Source: Victivallales bacterium (GTDB lineage Bacteria; Verrucomicrobiota; Lentisphaeria; Victivallales; GWF2-38-69). From it: a stretch of DNA of 36,163 nucleotides. The notes below the pieces were generated by a model that had not been told where the DNA came from, ran no database searches, and was given only the letters and a program-made list of their open reading frames with translations. Position 1 is the stretch's first letter; each line of letters opens with the position of its first letter. The position numbers and the translations under genes were made by a program. The stretch is taken from assembly GCA_021733985.1 (NCBI GenBank), contig JAIPJT010000026.1:1-36163 (forward strand), given 5' to 3'. This document shows, piece by piece, positions 1-7,662 of the stretch.

Positions 1-51
1 AGCTTGTTCGTGCTTAATTGCAGACCTGCACGATAAATCGTGTACTCCAAC
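1..51 (+). repeat. dispersed hairpin repeat, partial copy A
   Basis: The first 51 bases match, in the same orientation and without gaps, the last 51 bases of the element at 36070-36159. Both begin AGCTTGTT, both end CTCCAAC, and both carry a small hairpin with a TAAA loop (here CACGA-TAAA-TCGTG, 29-42). The interior is diverged, so identity is modest, but equal length, shared ends and a shared hairpin argue for homology. The window starts inside the element, so its left half is not visible. The assembly may break at such repeats; that is inference. Confidence 0.45.
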
Positions 52-144
52 AATTAATTAAACAATCTTCGTTAGATAAAATCCATATATCTCTTTGATA
101 TTACGAAATATAAGGAGTTTTCGTTCAGGCACTATATAGGAAGT

Positions 145-173
145 TATTAAATACGAATAAAGTACATTATAAT
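145..173 (+). promoter_or_regulatory. weak sigma-70-type promoter candidate
   Basis: A perfect -10 hexamer TATAAT lies at 168-173, with only a poor -35 match about 17 bases upstream. It would start transcription near 180 and give a leader of about 90 bases before the ATP-grasp gene. The region 52-271 otherwise shows nothing I can name. Confidence 0.3.
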
Positions 174-271
174 ATGACCCCTTCAGGCTTATATAAAAAA
201 CTTATTAGTTTTTACGGTAATGTTAACTAATACCGGAACAGGGTATGTAAATTAATTAAATATGGAATTTT

Positions 272-1525
272 ATGAACCAGGGAAAAACATTAAGAAGTAT
301 TGTTATTATAAATCCTTTTTCTTCAAGAAACTATTTAAGCAGGGAACTTAAGAAAAATAATTTTTATACAATAGCCGTTTTTACTCCAGGTGGAATAAAG
401 AAGCTGAATTTATACAGACAGCCTGTATTAAAGTGTTTTGATGAAGAAATTGTTGCTGATAATAATATTGACAGAATTATAGCCGTTTTAAGGAAAAAAA
501 ATGTACTTTTAGTACTGTACGGCTTTGAAGTAGATATTGATATAGCAGATAAAATTGCTAATTGTCTGACCCCTGTTTCTGCAAATCCATGCGAAACTTC
601 ATTCTGTAGATTCCTCAAGCATGATATCAGCTTAAAGTTAAAAGAAAACTGTCTGACGGCACCGAATGATTTGAGGTTAGATATAGACAGTGCAGATGTA
701 TTCAAACAAAAAATTAATCATGTAAAATTTCCCGCAGTCTTAAAGCCGGAATTATTTACAGGAGGAAGTAGAAACTTTCATTTCATTTATAATTCAGGAG
801 ATTTGCTTGAAACCGTAGATAAATTAAAAGAAGATAAAAGATTATGTTCACCCAGGTTTATTCTGCAGGAAGTAATAACCCCTGATAATTATAAAAATAA
901 TATTGAGTATTACTATAGTGTAGACTCATTTAGTTATCGGGGTGAACATTACAATTTCAGTGTACAGCGCTGCTTTAAAGTCAGGGAGAAAAAGCAGGTT
1001 ACAATTCATTCAATGGAACAGTTATGTCCCTCTGATTCTCTTTATAAAATGCTTTGTAATCATTCTACTAAAGTACTTAAGTCTCTGCAGCACTATAATG
1101 GTTTTGCCCATACTCAATATTATATAATAAATGATGAACCTGTATTACTTGATTTTAATCCACGAATAGCCGGAGGGCAAGGAGTAGTAAGTAATATGAT
1201 CGAACTGTGTCTTGAAGTCAAACCCATTGATATATTGAAGAAATGTGTGCAGGGTGAAACCCCCAATCTTTGTAATGTAAGAAAAAAAATGGGCTATATG
1301 CTGTTTATAAGAAAAAATCCAGTTGAACACCTCAGGAATATTAAAGGTTTGGCTTCAGATTATAGTGTAAAATATCTGGGGCTTGATACTTTAAGGCTGT
1401 ATTGCATAACATTAATAAATCCAGATTCGGAAAAATGTCGAAAAGACTGCATCAGAGTTTTAAAAAGCTTTCAGCTTCCAGTACCTGAACTTTATTTAGA
1501 AAACCGGGTTCATGAAGTTTTCTGA
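272..1525 (+). CDS. ATP-grasp family ligase/carboxylase-like protein
   Basis: A 417-residue soluble protein with the ATP-grasp layout. An N-terminal region of about 130 residues begins with a Rossmann-like strand (IVIINPFSSRNY) and is followed by the ATP-binding fold. A central segment reads FPAVLKPELFTGGSRN (strand, Lys, then a Gly-rich loop), a later FILQEVI contacts adenine in this family, and LLDFNPRIAGGQG near residues 290-305 has the metal- and phosphate-binding N-x-R signature. ATP-grasp enzymes join a carboxylate to an amine, thiol or carbon nucleophile through an acyl-phosphate. The substrate cannot be read from sequence; relatives act in amino-acid ligation, peptide tailoring and nucleotide or biotin pathways. 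ATG 272 follows GGA at 264-266. It is followed by small and unknown genes on the same strand, so no pathway context helps. The family call is firm, the reaction is unknown. Confidence 0.8.
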   Translation: MNQGKTLRSIVIINPFSSRNYLSRELKKNNFYTIAVFTPGGIKKLNLYRQPVLKCFDEEIVADNNIDRIIAVLRKKNVLLVLYGFEVDIDIADKIANCLTPVSANPCETSFCRFLKHDISLKLKENCLTAPNDLRLDIDSADVFKQKINHVKFPAVLKPELFTGGSRNFHFIYNSGDLLETVDKLKEDKRLCSPRFILQEVITPDNYKNNIEYYYSVDSFSYRGEHYNFSVQRCFKVREKKQVTIHSMEQLCPSDSLYKMLCNHSTKVLKSLQHYNGFAHTQYYIINDEPVLLDFNPRIAGGQGVVSNMIELCLEVKPIDILKKCVQGETPNLCNVRKKMGYMLFIRKNPVEHLRNIKGLASDYSVKYLGLDTLRLYCITLINPDSEKCRKDCIRVLKSFQLPVPELYLENRVHEVF

Positions 1526-1613
1526 AAAAATGAAATAGTTGAAACAATGCTAAAATATGTTAATGTCTGATTTTATGAAGTTTTCATGTGTGAATAAAAA
1601 AAGGAAAATTACT

Positions 1614-1706
1614 ATGAAGAAACCAGCTAAAACTGTACAGAATTATATGACCGAATTTGCTATGCTTAATTTCGTTGTGAAAAAAAAGTTTTATCATTAT
1701 AAATAA
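1614..1706 (+). CDS. possible 30-codon small protein
   Basis: An ATG at 1614 opens a 30-codon frame ending TAA at 1706. It is preceded by AAGGA at 1601-1605 with an 8-base spacing, a very good ribosome site for a place where no other gene needs one. The peptide is basic (about eight lysines; starts MKKPAK, ends KKKFYHYK) with a hydrophobic middle (MLNFVV). It lies between the ATP-grasp gene and the next gene, which has its own AGGAGG site. It could be a real small protein, a peptide substrate of the neighbouring ligase, or chance. The ribosome site is what is seen; the function is unknown. Confidence 0.35.
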   Translation: MKKPAKTVQNYMTEFAMLNFVVKKKFYHYK

Positions 1707-1746
1707 AGATTCAGTTTATCATTTCATTAAATAGGAGGTGGCTCAA

Positions 1747-2289
1747 ATGGCGCTGTATTCAGATAAACCGGTAACAAATGTAAATAATATTCTGCCTACA
1801 TATATTTTATCGTGCTATAAAGATGATTTTATATATATTGATGGAAATTCCTTAAGCTACAATCCGGAAGTTCTCCAGCTTTCAGGAAAATTCGTTTATA
1901 AAAACCCTCATTATGCAAAAATGGAACAAAGTACGATATTTAATAATACTGAAGCAGTATTATTAAATAATCAGGCAATGTATATTTTAACAACATGTTA
2001 TTGGCTGACAAAAGATGGTTTTGATTTGAATGACATTACCCGGGAACAATGTAAGAAATATTTCAGAAAACTTGGCAACATAGTTTTTAAAAAGCAAAAT
2101 TTAATCTTTAACAAGTCAATTTATTCAACTGAAAGAAAGTTCTGCTTCAAAATTAATTTTACAAAAGTCTACAACAGATCAAAATGGAACATTTTTAAAC
2201 TCAGATGTGTAATAGGCGAGAACAGTAATATGGTTATTGAATCAGACATGTTCATTCTTCCCTATGATACGCATGGAATACATCAATAA
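1747..2289 (+). CDS. protein of unknown function
   Basis: A 180-residue protein that I do not recognise. It has no signal peptide or membrane segment and is rich in Asn, Lys, Tyr and Phe, with a mixed alpha/beta-looking pattern. A Cys-Tyr pair near residue 24 (SCYKDDF) and a second near 82 (TCYW) are notable. The start was set at ATG 1747 because the perfect site AGGAGG at 1733-1738 lies 8 bases before it. A GTG at 1738, three codons earlier, overlaps the ribosome site itself and is unlikely. It may be co-transcribed with the possible small gene at 1614. The next gene has its own promoter candidate. Confidence 0.65.
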   Translation: MALYSDKPVTNVNNILPTYILSCYKDDFIYIDGNSLSYNPEVLQLSGKFVYKNPHYAKMEQSTIFNNTEAVLLNNQAMYILTTCYWLTKDGFDLNDITREQCKKYFRKLGNIVFKKQNLIFNKSIYSTERKFCFKINFTKVYNRSKWNIFKLRCVIGENSNMVIESDMFILPYDTHGIHQ

Positions 2290-2355
2290 CCTTTAACCTA
2301 ATAACGGCATTTGATCTTGAAGCTGTTGCTACGAGACAACAGGTTACATTTATTA

Positions 2356-2384
2356 CTGAAAATATTGATAAAATAGGTTATAAT
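2356..2384 (+). promoter_or_regulatory. sigma-70-type promoter
   Basis: CTGAAA (2356-2361), 17 bases, then a perfect TATAAT (2379-2384). Transcription would start near 2391, just ahead of the GGGG ribosome site at 2396-2399 of the FAD oxidase gene, giving a very short leader. A hairpin CTGTTG...CAACAG (2323-2342) lies just upstream but has no T-run, so it is not a clear terminator. Confidence 0.5.
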
Positions 2385-2409
2385 TTCAAAAAAAAGGGGC
2401 TTTATAAGT

Positions 2410-4518
2410 ATGCACAGATTATCTAATTTTATAAAATTCAGCAAGCGCCATCTCTTATTGACCGGACTTGTGATTGTAATAACTGTTATCTGCTCAGGGA
2501 ACAGGGATCTGTCGTTAAAAAACACAGCAAAATACAAAAATAACGGAGTTTCAGTTAGCTATAAAAACGCATCAGTACAATGTAAAAACATTGATATTAC
2601 AATCGGTGAAATAGAACAAAAATGCAAAAAGTTTATACCTGACTTCGGGCCCGTAAAAAGTATTACTTTAAAACAGGCTCTATCCAGCAATTACCGGAAT
2701 ATACAGTCCAGAATAATGAGAATCACAGTTGTATTAGCTGATGGCAGAAAAGTAAGAATAGGTGCAGATACCCAGAAGTCAGACAGCGGCTTAAGAATTA
2801 ATACTTTGTTCTCCGGACTTAATGAAAAATTAGGTAAAGTTCACTCTGTAACACTTTCCTTGAGAAACAAAAACATTTTATATCCGGAAACAACTCAGCT
2901 GTCACCTGAAAAAGAAGCAGAAAATTCCAAATATGTAAATATGTTATTGAATAATATTAAGCATAATATCATTGAAGGTATACCTGATAAATATTACAGT
3001 AACACCTTTTCAAAAACCGAAGCAAAAAATTTTAAAAGTCTTTGTACTACACTTGAAAGTAAAGACATTGAATACAGAAAAGTTCCGGTCAAAACCAGCA
3101 GCAAATTCAGAAAAGATGACGAAGTAAGCTTACCTGATAATTCGGCTGAACTTGTTGTTACTTTTCCAAAAAACACAAAAGATGTAGTACATATAATCAA
3201 TATTGCAAAAAAATACAATATCCCCTGGGTAGCAAGAGGTAAAGGCACTTCTCTTACAGGAAGCCCTGTTCCTATGTATGACAGTATTATAGTTGATATG
3301 TCAAAATATATGAAAAATATTTATTCATTTAAGGAACAAGATTCTTACGCGACAATTATAGCTGAGCCGGGAGCAGTTAACGGCGATGTCGATAAATATA
3401 TTAATAAAAAATGGAGATTTTCCCCAAAACCGGCAAGCTATTTAATAAGTTCAGTAGGAGGTAATCTAGCAAATAATGCTGTTGGAATGAATGGAGCCAA
3501 GGAAGGGGCAACAGCAGATTATATTAATGCTGTTGAACTGGTAACACCTTACGGTAATAGACTGATTCTCAGAAGAAACAACAGTCGAGAATGCACTCTG
3601 CTCAACCTCCTTGCCGGTTCAGAGGGAAGAATGGGAATAATCACAAAGATTGAACTCATTTTGTCAAAAACTATTCCTGAAGACAATACCTGTACAATTC
3701 TTTATAAATTTGACAATCCCGTAAAAGCTCTTGAAGCTGTTACAGATATTCATAAATCGGGTATTGTCCCTATGAAAATGGAGTTTATGGACACCATAGT
3801 ACTAAAAGGGATCAACAACCGTCAAAATGTAAATTCATCAGAATTTTATCGAAATACTGATTCAGCTCTTCTCATACAGCTTGCAGATACAAATCAAAAA
3901 CGTGTTTTACGAAGAAAAAATGAATTAAAAAAAATAATGGGTAAATACAAAAAGTATTTTACTAAATTAAGTGCAGCGAATAAAAAAATAACCGATGAAC
4001 TGATCACTACCAGGATACATCTTTTCCCGATCATGGTAGAATATATGAATTATAAATATTCTTTTGATGAACATCTTGATATGGATCCCATTATACCCTT
4101 AAGCTGTGCTGTAGAGTTCTATAATGGAGTACAGAAAATTGCCTTAAAACATAAAATTAAAATCCCGTTTTTCTCTCATGCGGGAGACATGATTTGTCAC
4201 CCTCTTATTTTTTACAGTTCTAAAAACAGAAAGAGCTGTGAAACAGCACTTAAAGTCATGAAAGAGATTGATGAATTAGCACTTGATTTAGGCGGAAGGG
4301 TAAGCGGAGAACATGGAATCGGATTTAAACTAAATTACTTTATGGATAAAAAAATCAAAATAGATGACCAACGAATAATGGAGGCAGTTTTGGCGGCCTT
4401 ATCTCCCGGGAGACTTGCCAATCCGGGTAAAATTTTTCCGGATGAAAAAATTACAACCTGGCTGAAAACTGTCTTCTGCCAACGAAAATTAAGTAAATAT
4501 ACAAAAAATACTCAGTAG
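2410..4518 (+). CDS. membrane-anchored FAD-linked oxidase, GlcD/D-lactate dehydrogenase family
   Basis: A 702-residue protein. Residues about 240-420 form the PCMH-type FAD-binding domain: the pyrophosphate loop region reads VARGKGTSLTGSP and is followed by SSVGGNLANNAVGMNGAKEG. Residues about 430-695 form the FAD-oxidase C-terminal domain with HAGDMICHP (near 588) and GEHGIG (near 633). Their His and Glu residues are the metal and substrate ligands of D-2-hydroxyacid dehydrogenases. The expected reaction is oxidation of a D-2-hydroxy acid to the 2-oxo acid, with electrons passed to quinone or another carrier. It is odd in two ways. Typical members are about 460-490 residues, while this one has about 235 extra at the N-terminus, starting with one hydrophobic segment (about 15-31). 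The usual GDGN in the first ligand motif is GDMI here. The family is sure, the substrate is not. Confidence 0.88.
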   Translation: MHRLSNFIKFSKRHLLLTGLVIVITVICSGNRDLSLKNTAKYKNNGVSVSYKNASVQCKNIDITIGEIEQKCKKFIPDFGPVKSITLKQALSSNYRNIQSRIMRITVVLADGRKVRIGADTQKSDSGLRINTLFSGLNEKLGKVHSVTLSLRNKNILYPETTQLSPEKEAENSKYVNMLLNNIKHNIIEGIPDKYYSNTFSKTEAKNFKSLCTTLESKDIEYRKVPVKTSSKFRKDDEVSLPDNSAELVVTFPKNTKDVVHIINIAKKYNIPWVARGKGTSLTGSPVPMYDSIIVDMSKYMKNIYSFKEQDSYATIIAEPGAVNGDVDKYINKKWRFSPKPASYLISSVGGNLANNAVGMNGAKEGATADYINAVELVTPYGNRLILRRNNSRECTLLNLLAGSEGRMGIITKIELILSKTIPEDNTCTILYKFDNPVKALEAVTDIHKSGIVPMKMEFMDTIVLKGINNRQNVNSSEFYRNTDSALLIQLADTNQKRVLRRKNELKKIMGKYKKYFTKLSAANKKITDELITTRIHLFPIMVEYMNYKYSFDEHLDMDPIIPLSCAVEFYNGVQKIALKHKIKIPFFSHAGDMICHPLIFYSSKNRKSCETALKVMKEIDELALDLGGRVSGEHGIGFKLNYFMDKKIKIDDQRIMEAVLAALSPGRLANPGKIFPDEKITTWLKTVFCQRKLSKYTKNTQ

Positions 4519-4593
4519 AGCGTCACTGCGTATTCCGGATTTCAGTTTACTCAGATAATAAAGCGTTGAATTAACTTGGCTACTGCCGCTTCA

Positions 4594-4622
4594 TTGACAT
4601 CTACCGCTTTGACGACTAAATT
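4594..4622 (+). promoter_or_regulatory. sigma-70-type promoter of the antiporter-flippase gene
   Basis: A perfect -35 hexamer TTGACA (4594-4599), 17 bases, then TAAATT (4617-4622, four of six matches). The predicted start is near 4629, leaving a leader of about 20 bases before ATG 4650. Spacing and position are both good. Confidence 0.55.
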
Positions 4623-4649
4623 AAATTAACAAATATCAGGACTATCGGA

Positions 4650-7409
4650 ATGCAGCATGAGAAAATTCACTTTACCGGCTACCTGTCAATATCAATGATG
4701 TCGTTCATATGTCTTGGCGCAGTTATTTGGATATCATTCTATGGATTTTTTGCTCATATCATGTATTTCATTGCCGCAGTTCTTTTCCTACTGCCTCTCG
4801 GAATTTCAACGGCCCAGCTTTCTTCGACGTGGAAAGACAATGCAGGAATCTTTACCTGGCCTACAAAAGCTTATAATGTTTATATTGGGAACTTTACTGT
4901 ATTTGCGCATTGGCTGCAGAACACTTTTTTAATTAACGTACTGCTTATTGTATGTGCGGTTTTTTCAAGCTATTTAATTATGCCGGATACAAACTCAGCT
5001 TTAAGTATGGCAGGTAATAAATATTATATAGTCAGCTTCAACATCGTAACTTTCTGGCTCCTGTCATTAGTAAATATGAAAGGTGTGAAAGTAACTTCTA
5101 AAATTTGCATTGTCGGTGTAATTGGAGGTATCCTTATACCCTTTTTCATCCTTACAATTACCGCTTTTTACACAATTTACACAACGGGCTTTCCCTGGAA
5201 CAATTTCTCCATTTATCAACCTTTTGAAAAAATTTTCTCATTCTCTGATATTAAACTTTTCATAATTATTATAGGTTCATTTTTCGGTATAGAAATAACT
5301 TCCGTATTTTCAAATAATTTCAATAATAATAAAAAAAAAGGTATAAGAAGAGCTATACTTATCCCTGTTGCAGCTACTCCATTTATTTTCTTATTGTGCG
5401 GTCTATTTATAACAATTATAATTCCGGACTTAAAACATATCTCAACGAAAGAGGATCTTCTTTTTATTATCAATTCTTTTTTTAATACCCTTCCCTATCC
5501 GTCAATTTATAAAATGTTATCCTTTTGCTTCATTTTAGGTGCAGTGGCTAACATATCAGTATGGATTTCAGGACCGAACAAAACACTTCATTACTCTTGT
5601 ATAAGGGGAAAATTACCCAAATGGCTAATAAAAGTTAACGAAAAAGGCGTTCCCGAACGAATATATATAGTTCAGGGTTTACTAATTACAGTGTTAAGTT
5701 TATTTTTTGCGCTGCAGCAAACTGTAGGAAATGTCTTTTTGATGATGCAGGCTTTTTTTGTAATACTCAGTTTAATCGTATATATTATACTGTTTTCTTC
5801 CACGATAACTTTAAGTATAAGATATGAGTACATCAAAAATTTTTTTATAATACCTTTCGGTAAAAACTGCATATATATCCTCTACTTCATCGGTATAATT
5901 ACTTCTCTGTTTACGATATTAATATGCGTCTATTTCCCTCTATCTCAATCTATAAAAACTCATTACGATGTTTATTTGAATTTTATAACAGTGGGTGTTT
6001 TATCCACTGTAATAGCATCTTTATTGATTTACAGTGAAACGCTCAAAAATCTTGTTTTTAAAAGCACAGACATATCTGTAGAAAAAAATATCAAATTGTT
6101 ATTAATACTCTGTGCTGCTACGTTCTTAACATCACTTGTCCGCTTTCTATGCAATTTAATATTAGCTAGAAACATGCTCATTTCAGCATATGGAGATCTG
6201 TCACTTACAATCAGAATAATTGCTATAGTATCCCTGGTGTTACTGCTGGGAACAAATCTTTCAGCAGTAAAATACCTCTCTTATTATTTTGAAACAGGGA
6301 ATATTTTCTCAATAAACAGATTTGTAAGGTGGAATTACAGGCTTGTTTTTAAAAATATCTCCTTATATATATTTCTTCTGTGTATAGTCTACCTTATCAT
6401 AATGACAGTTGACTTAGGAAAAATTGTACTTGAAGTCAATAGCTATAAATATACATTATTTTTCCTTACACTTGTCCCGCTTGTGGTAATATCAAATCTT
6501 CTCTCAAGCTATTTTTTAAGCTATAAGTGGCCTGTATTATATTACTTTTTCAATTCTATGGCGAAACAGTTTATTTTTCTTATGCTACTGGGAATTTCTG
6601 TATTATATTTCAATACAGAGTTAGGGTTAATAAACATTCTGGTACTTTTTATATTTACATATTTAATAATGATCTTTTTTGAATTTTTTTTCATTACCAG
6701 AATATTCCAGGAATATAATATTAGGCTGCCTAAAATCTTTTTTCTCTGGAAGGAAAAAAGCAATATTTCAGATAGTGAAAGCAGAATCTGGAAAAAAGAA
6801 TCCCTGAAGCTGATCATCAACAGACTGATATATTACCTGAATCTTTCAACAGGTTTTTTTGTTTTAGAAATATTCCATCCGGATGAAAAATCTTTAGGTT
6901 TTTTTGCTGTAATTATAGCAATAACAAATGTCATTATCCTGATACCAACTTCAATTAAAAGTATAATTTTACCGAAAATAAAATATTTGACAACTAAAAA
7001 AAAACATACAGAACTTCAGCAGAATATCGACCAGCTGAATATCATAAACTTTCTGATACTTACAGTTTTACTAATAATTATATTATTTTTCGGCAATGAA
7101 ATCCTTGCTACGTTCGGTGTTGGTTATAAAGAATCTTATCTGCCGTTGATAATAATTGGTACAGCTTATTATATATCAGGGTTGCTCATTCCTATTGTTA
7201 ATGTGTTAATCTTTACCGATACAAGGAAAATAATCACTATTAATGTAATCCAGATTTTTATACTTATTACCATAGGAATATTCGGCACTTACTATTTTTA
7301 TCTCAGCGGTATGGCATTTGCCATTCTAATATCATCAATCATTAAATCGCTTTTAATTTACCTATCAATAAAAAAGAGTTTGCCTATAAGACCCTTATCC
7401 ATAATATAA
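4650..7409 (+). CDS. fusion of APC-superfamily amino-acid antiporter and oligosaccharide-flippase-like domain
   Basis: A 919-residue protein made almost entirely of membrane helices. Residues 1 to about 470 look like a glutamate:GABA-antiporter-type APC transporter. The early part (LLPLGISTAQLSSTW, then GIFTWPTKAYN and HWLQNTF) lines up with the TM2-TM3 region of GadC-like proteins, and VWISGPNKTLHYSC with the later NKTL-containing loop. Residues about 480-919 start a new membrane array resembling Wzx/MATE-type (MOP) polysaccharide flippases: an opening helix with RFLCNLILARNMLISAYGDL, LSAVKYLSYYFETG, and a C-terminal half with LIPTSIKSIILPKI and FGVGYKESYLPLIIIGTAYY. The frame is open throughout, with no stop or frameshift at the junction. 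Each half has the usual length of its family. Inference: one polypeptide couples amino-acid exchange to lipid-linked or peptide-linked export. The substrates are unknown. Confidence 0.75.
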   Translation: MQHEKIHFTGYLSISMMSFICLGAVIWISFYGFFAHIMYFIAAVLFLLPLGISTAQLSSTWKDNAGIFTWPTKAYNVYIGNFTVFAHWLQNTFLINVLLIVCAVFSSYLIMPDTNSALSMAGNKYYIVSFNIVTFWLLSLVNMKGVKVTSKICIVGVIGGILIPFFILTITAFYTIYTTGFPWNNFSIYQPFEKIFSFSDIKLFIIIIGSFFGIEITSVFSNNFNNNKKKGIRRAILIPVAATPFIFLLCGLFITIIIPDLKHISTKEDLLFIINSFFNTLPYPSIYKMLSFCFILGAVANISVWISGPNKTLHYSCIRGKLPKWLIKVNEKGVPERIYIVQGLLITVLSLFFALQQTVGNVFLMMQAFFVILSLIVYIILFSSTITLSIRYEYIKNFFIIPFGKNCIYILYFIGIITSLFTILICVYFPLSQSIKTHYDVYLNFITVGVLSTVIASLLIYSETLKNLVFKSTDISVEKNIKLLLILCAATFLTSLVRFLCNLILARNMLISAYGDLSLTIRIIAIVSLVLLLGTNLSAVKYLSYYFETGNIFSINRFVRWNYRLVFKNISLYIFLLCIVYLIIMTVDLGKIVLEVNSYKYTLFFLTLVPLVVISNLLSSYFLSYKWPVLYYFFNSMAKQFIFLMLLGISVLYFNTELGLINILVLFIFTYLIMIFFEFFFITRIFQEYNIRLPKIFFLWKEKSNISDSESRIWKKESLKLIINRLIYYLNLSTGFFVLEIFHPDEKSLGFFAVIIAITNVIILIPTSIKSIILPKIKYLTTKKKHTELQQNIDQLNIINFLILTVLLIIILFFGNEILATFGVGYKESYLPLIIIGTAYYISGLLIPIVNVLIFTDTRKIITINVIQIFILITIGIFGTYYFYLSGMAFAILISSIIKSLLIYLSIKKSLPIRPLSII

Positions 7410-7452
7410 CCTCTGAAAAGGAGCTCTTATCTTAATAAGCAAGACGTTATTC

Positions 7453-7476
7453 ATTGCCGGTCGGCAATATTTGCCG
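7453..7476. promoter_or_regulatory. overlapping inverted repeats, likely regulator binding site
   Basis: Three half-sites of one motif lie in 24 bases: ATTGCCG (7453-7459), CGGCAAT (7462-7468) and TTGCCG (7471-7476). They form two overlapping dyads, ATTGCCG-GT-CGGCAAT and CGGCAATATTTGCCG. The site lies about 143 bases upstream of the start predicted from the sigma-54 promoter candidate, the range where enhancer-binding activators act. No gene lies in 7410-7662. Confidence 0.45.
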
Positions 7477-7540
7477 CATCATGAAATTTTAAAATTGACT
7501 ATTATCTACGCATGAACCATAGCATATAGTAAAGTTCGAA

Positions 7541-7554
7541 CAGCAATATTGCTG
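7541..7554. promoter_or_regulatory. perfect 14-bp palindrome, likely regulator binding site
   Basis: CAGCAATATTGCTG is a perfect palindrome sharing the core GCAATATT(T)GC with the dyad at 7462-7476. Its centre is about 65 bases before the start predicted from the sigma-54 promoter candidate. Two related dyads upstream of one promoter suggest cooperative binding by a dimeric regulator. The NtrC-type protein encoded at 12846-14273 is the obvious candidate, by inference only. Confidence 0.45.
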
Positions 7555-7585
7555 CACAGCTGTTATATCAGAACCTGAAAGGATA

Positions 7586-7602
7586 TTGGCACACAAAATG
7601 CT
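7586..7602 (+). promoter_or_regulatory. sigma-54 (RpoN) promoter candidate
   Basis: TTGGCACACAAAATGCT contains the -24 element TTGGCAC with GG at 7588-7589 and the -12 GC at 7600-7601, separated by the required 10 bases. The consensus is YTGGCACGRNNNTTGCW; every invariant base is present, with mismatches only at the G, R and first T between them. It points at the secreted-protein gene at 7663, with a predicted start near 7612. Confidence 0.55.
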
Positions 7603-7662
7603 ATACTTACGTATAACCATTTAAAAGTTACACGAAAAATTTAAGAGCGAAAGGATAAAAGG

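Noticed and set aside
4575-4595. Sigma-54 promoter at TTGGCT...GC before the fusion gene
   Set aside because: The GG-to-GC distance is 8 bases rather than 10, and a good sigma-70 promoter overlaps the same region.
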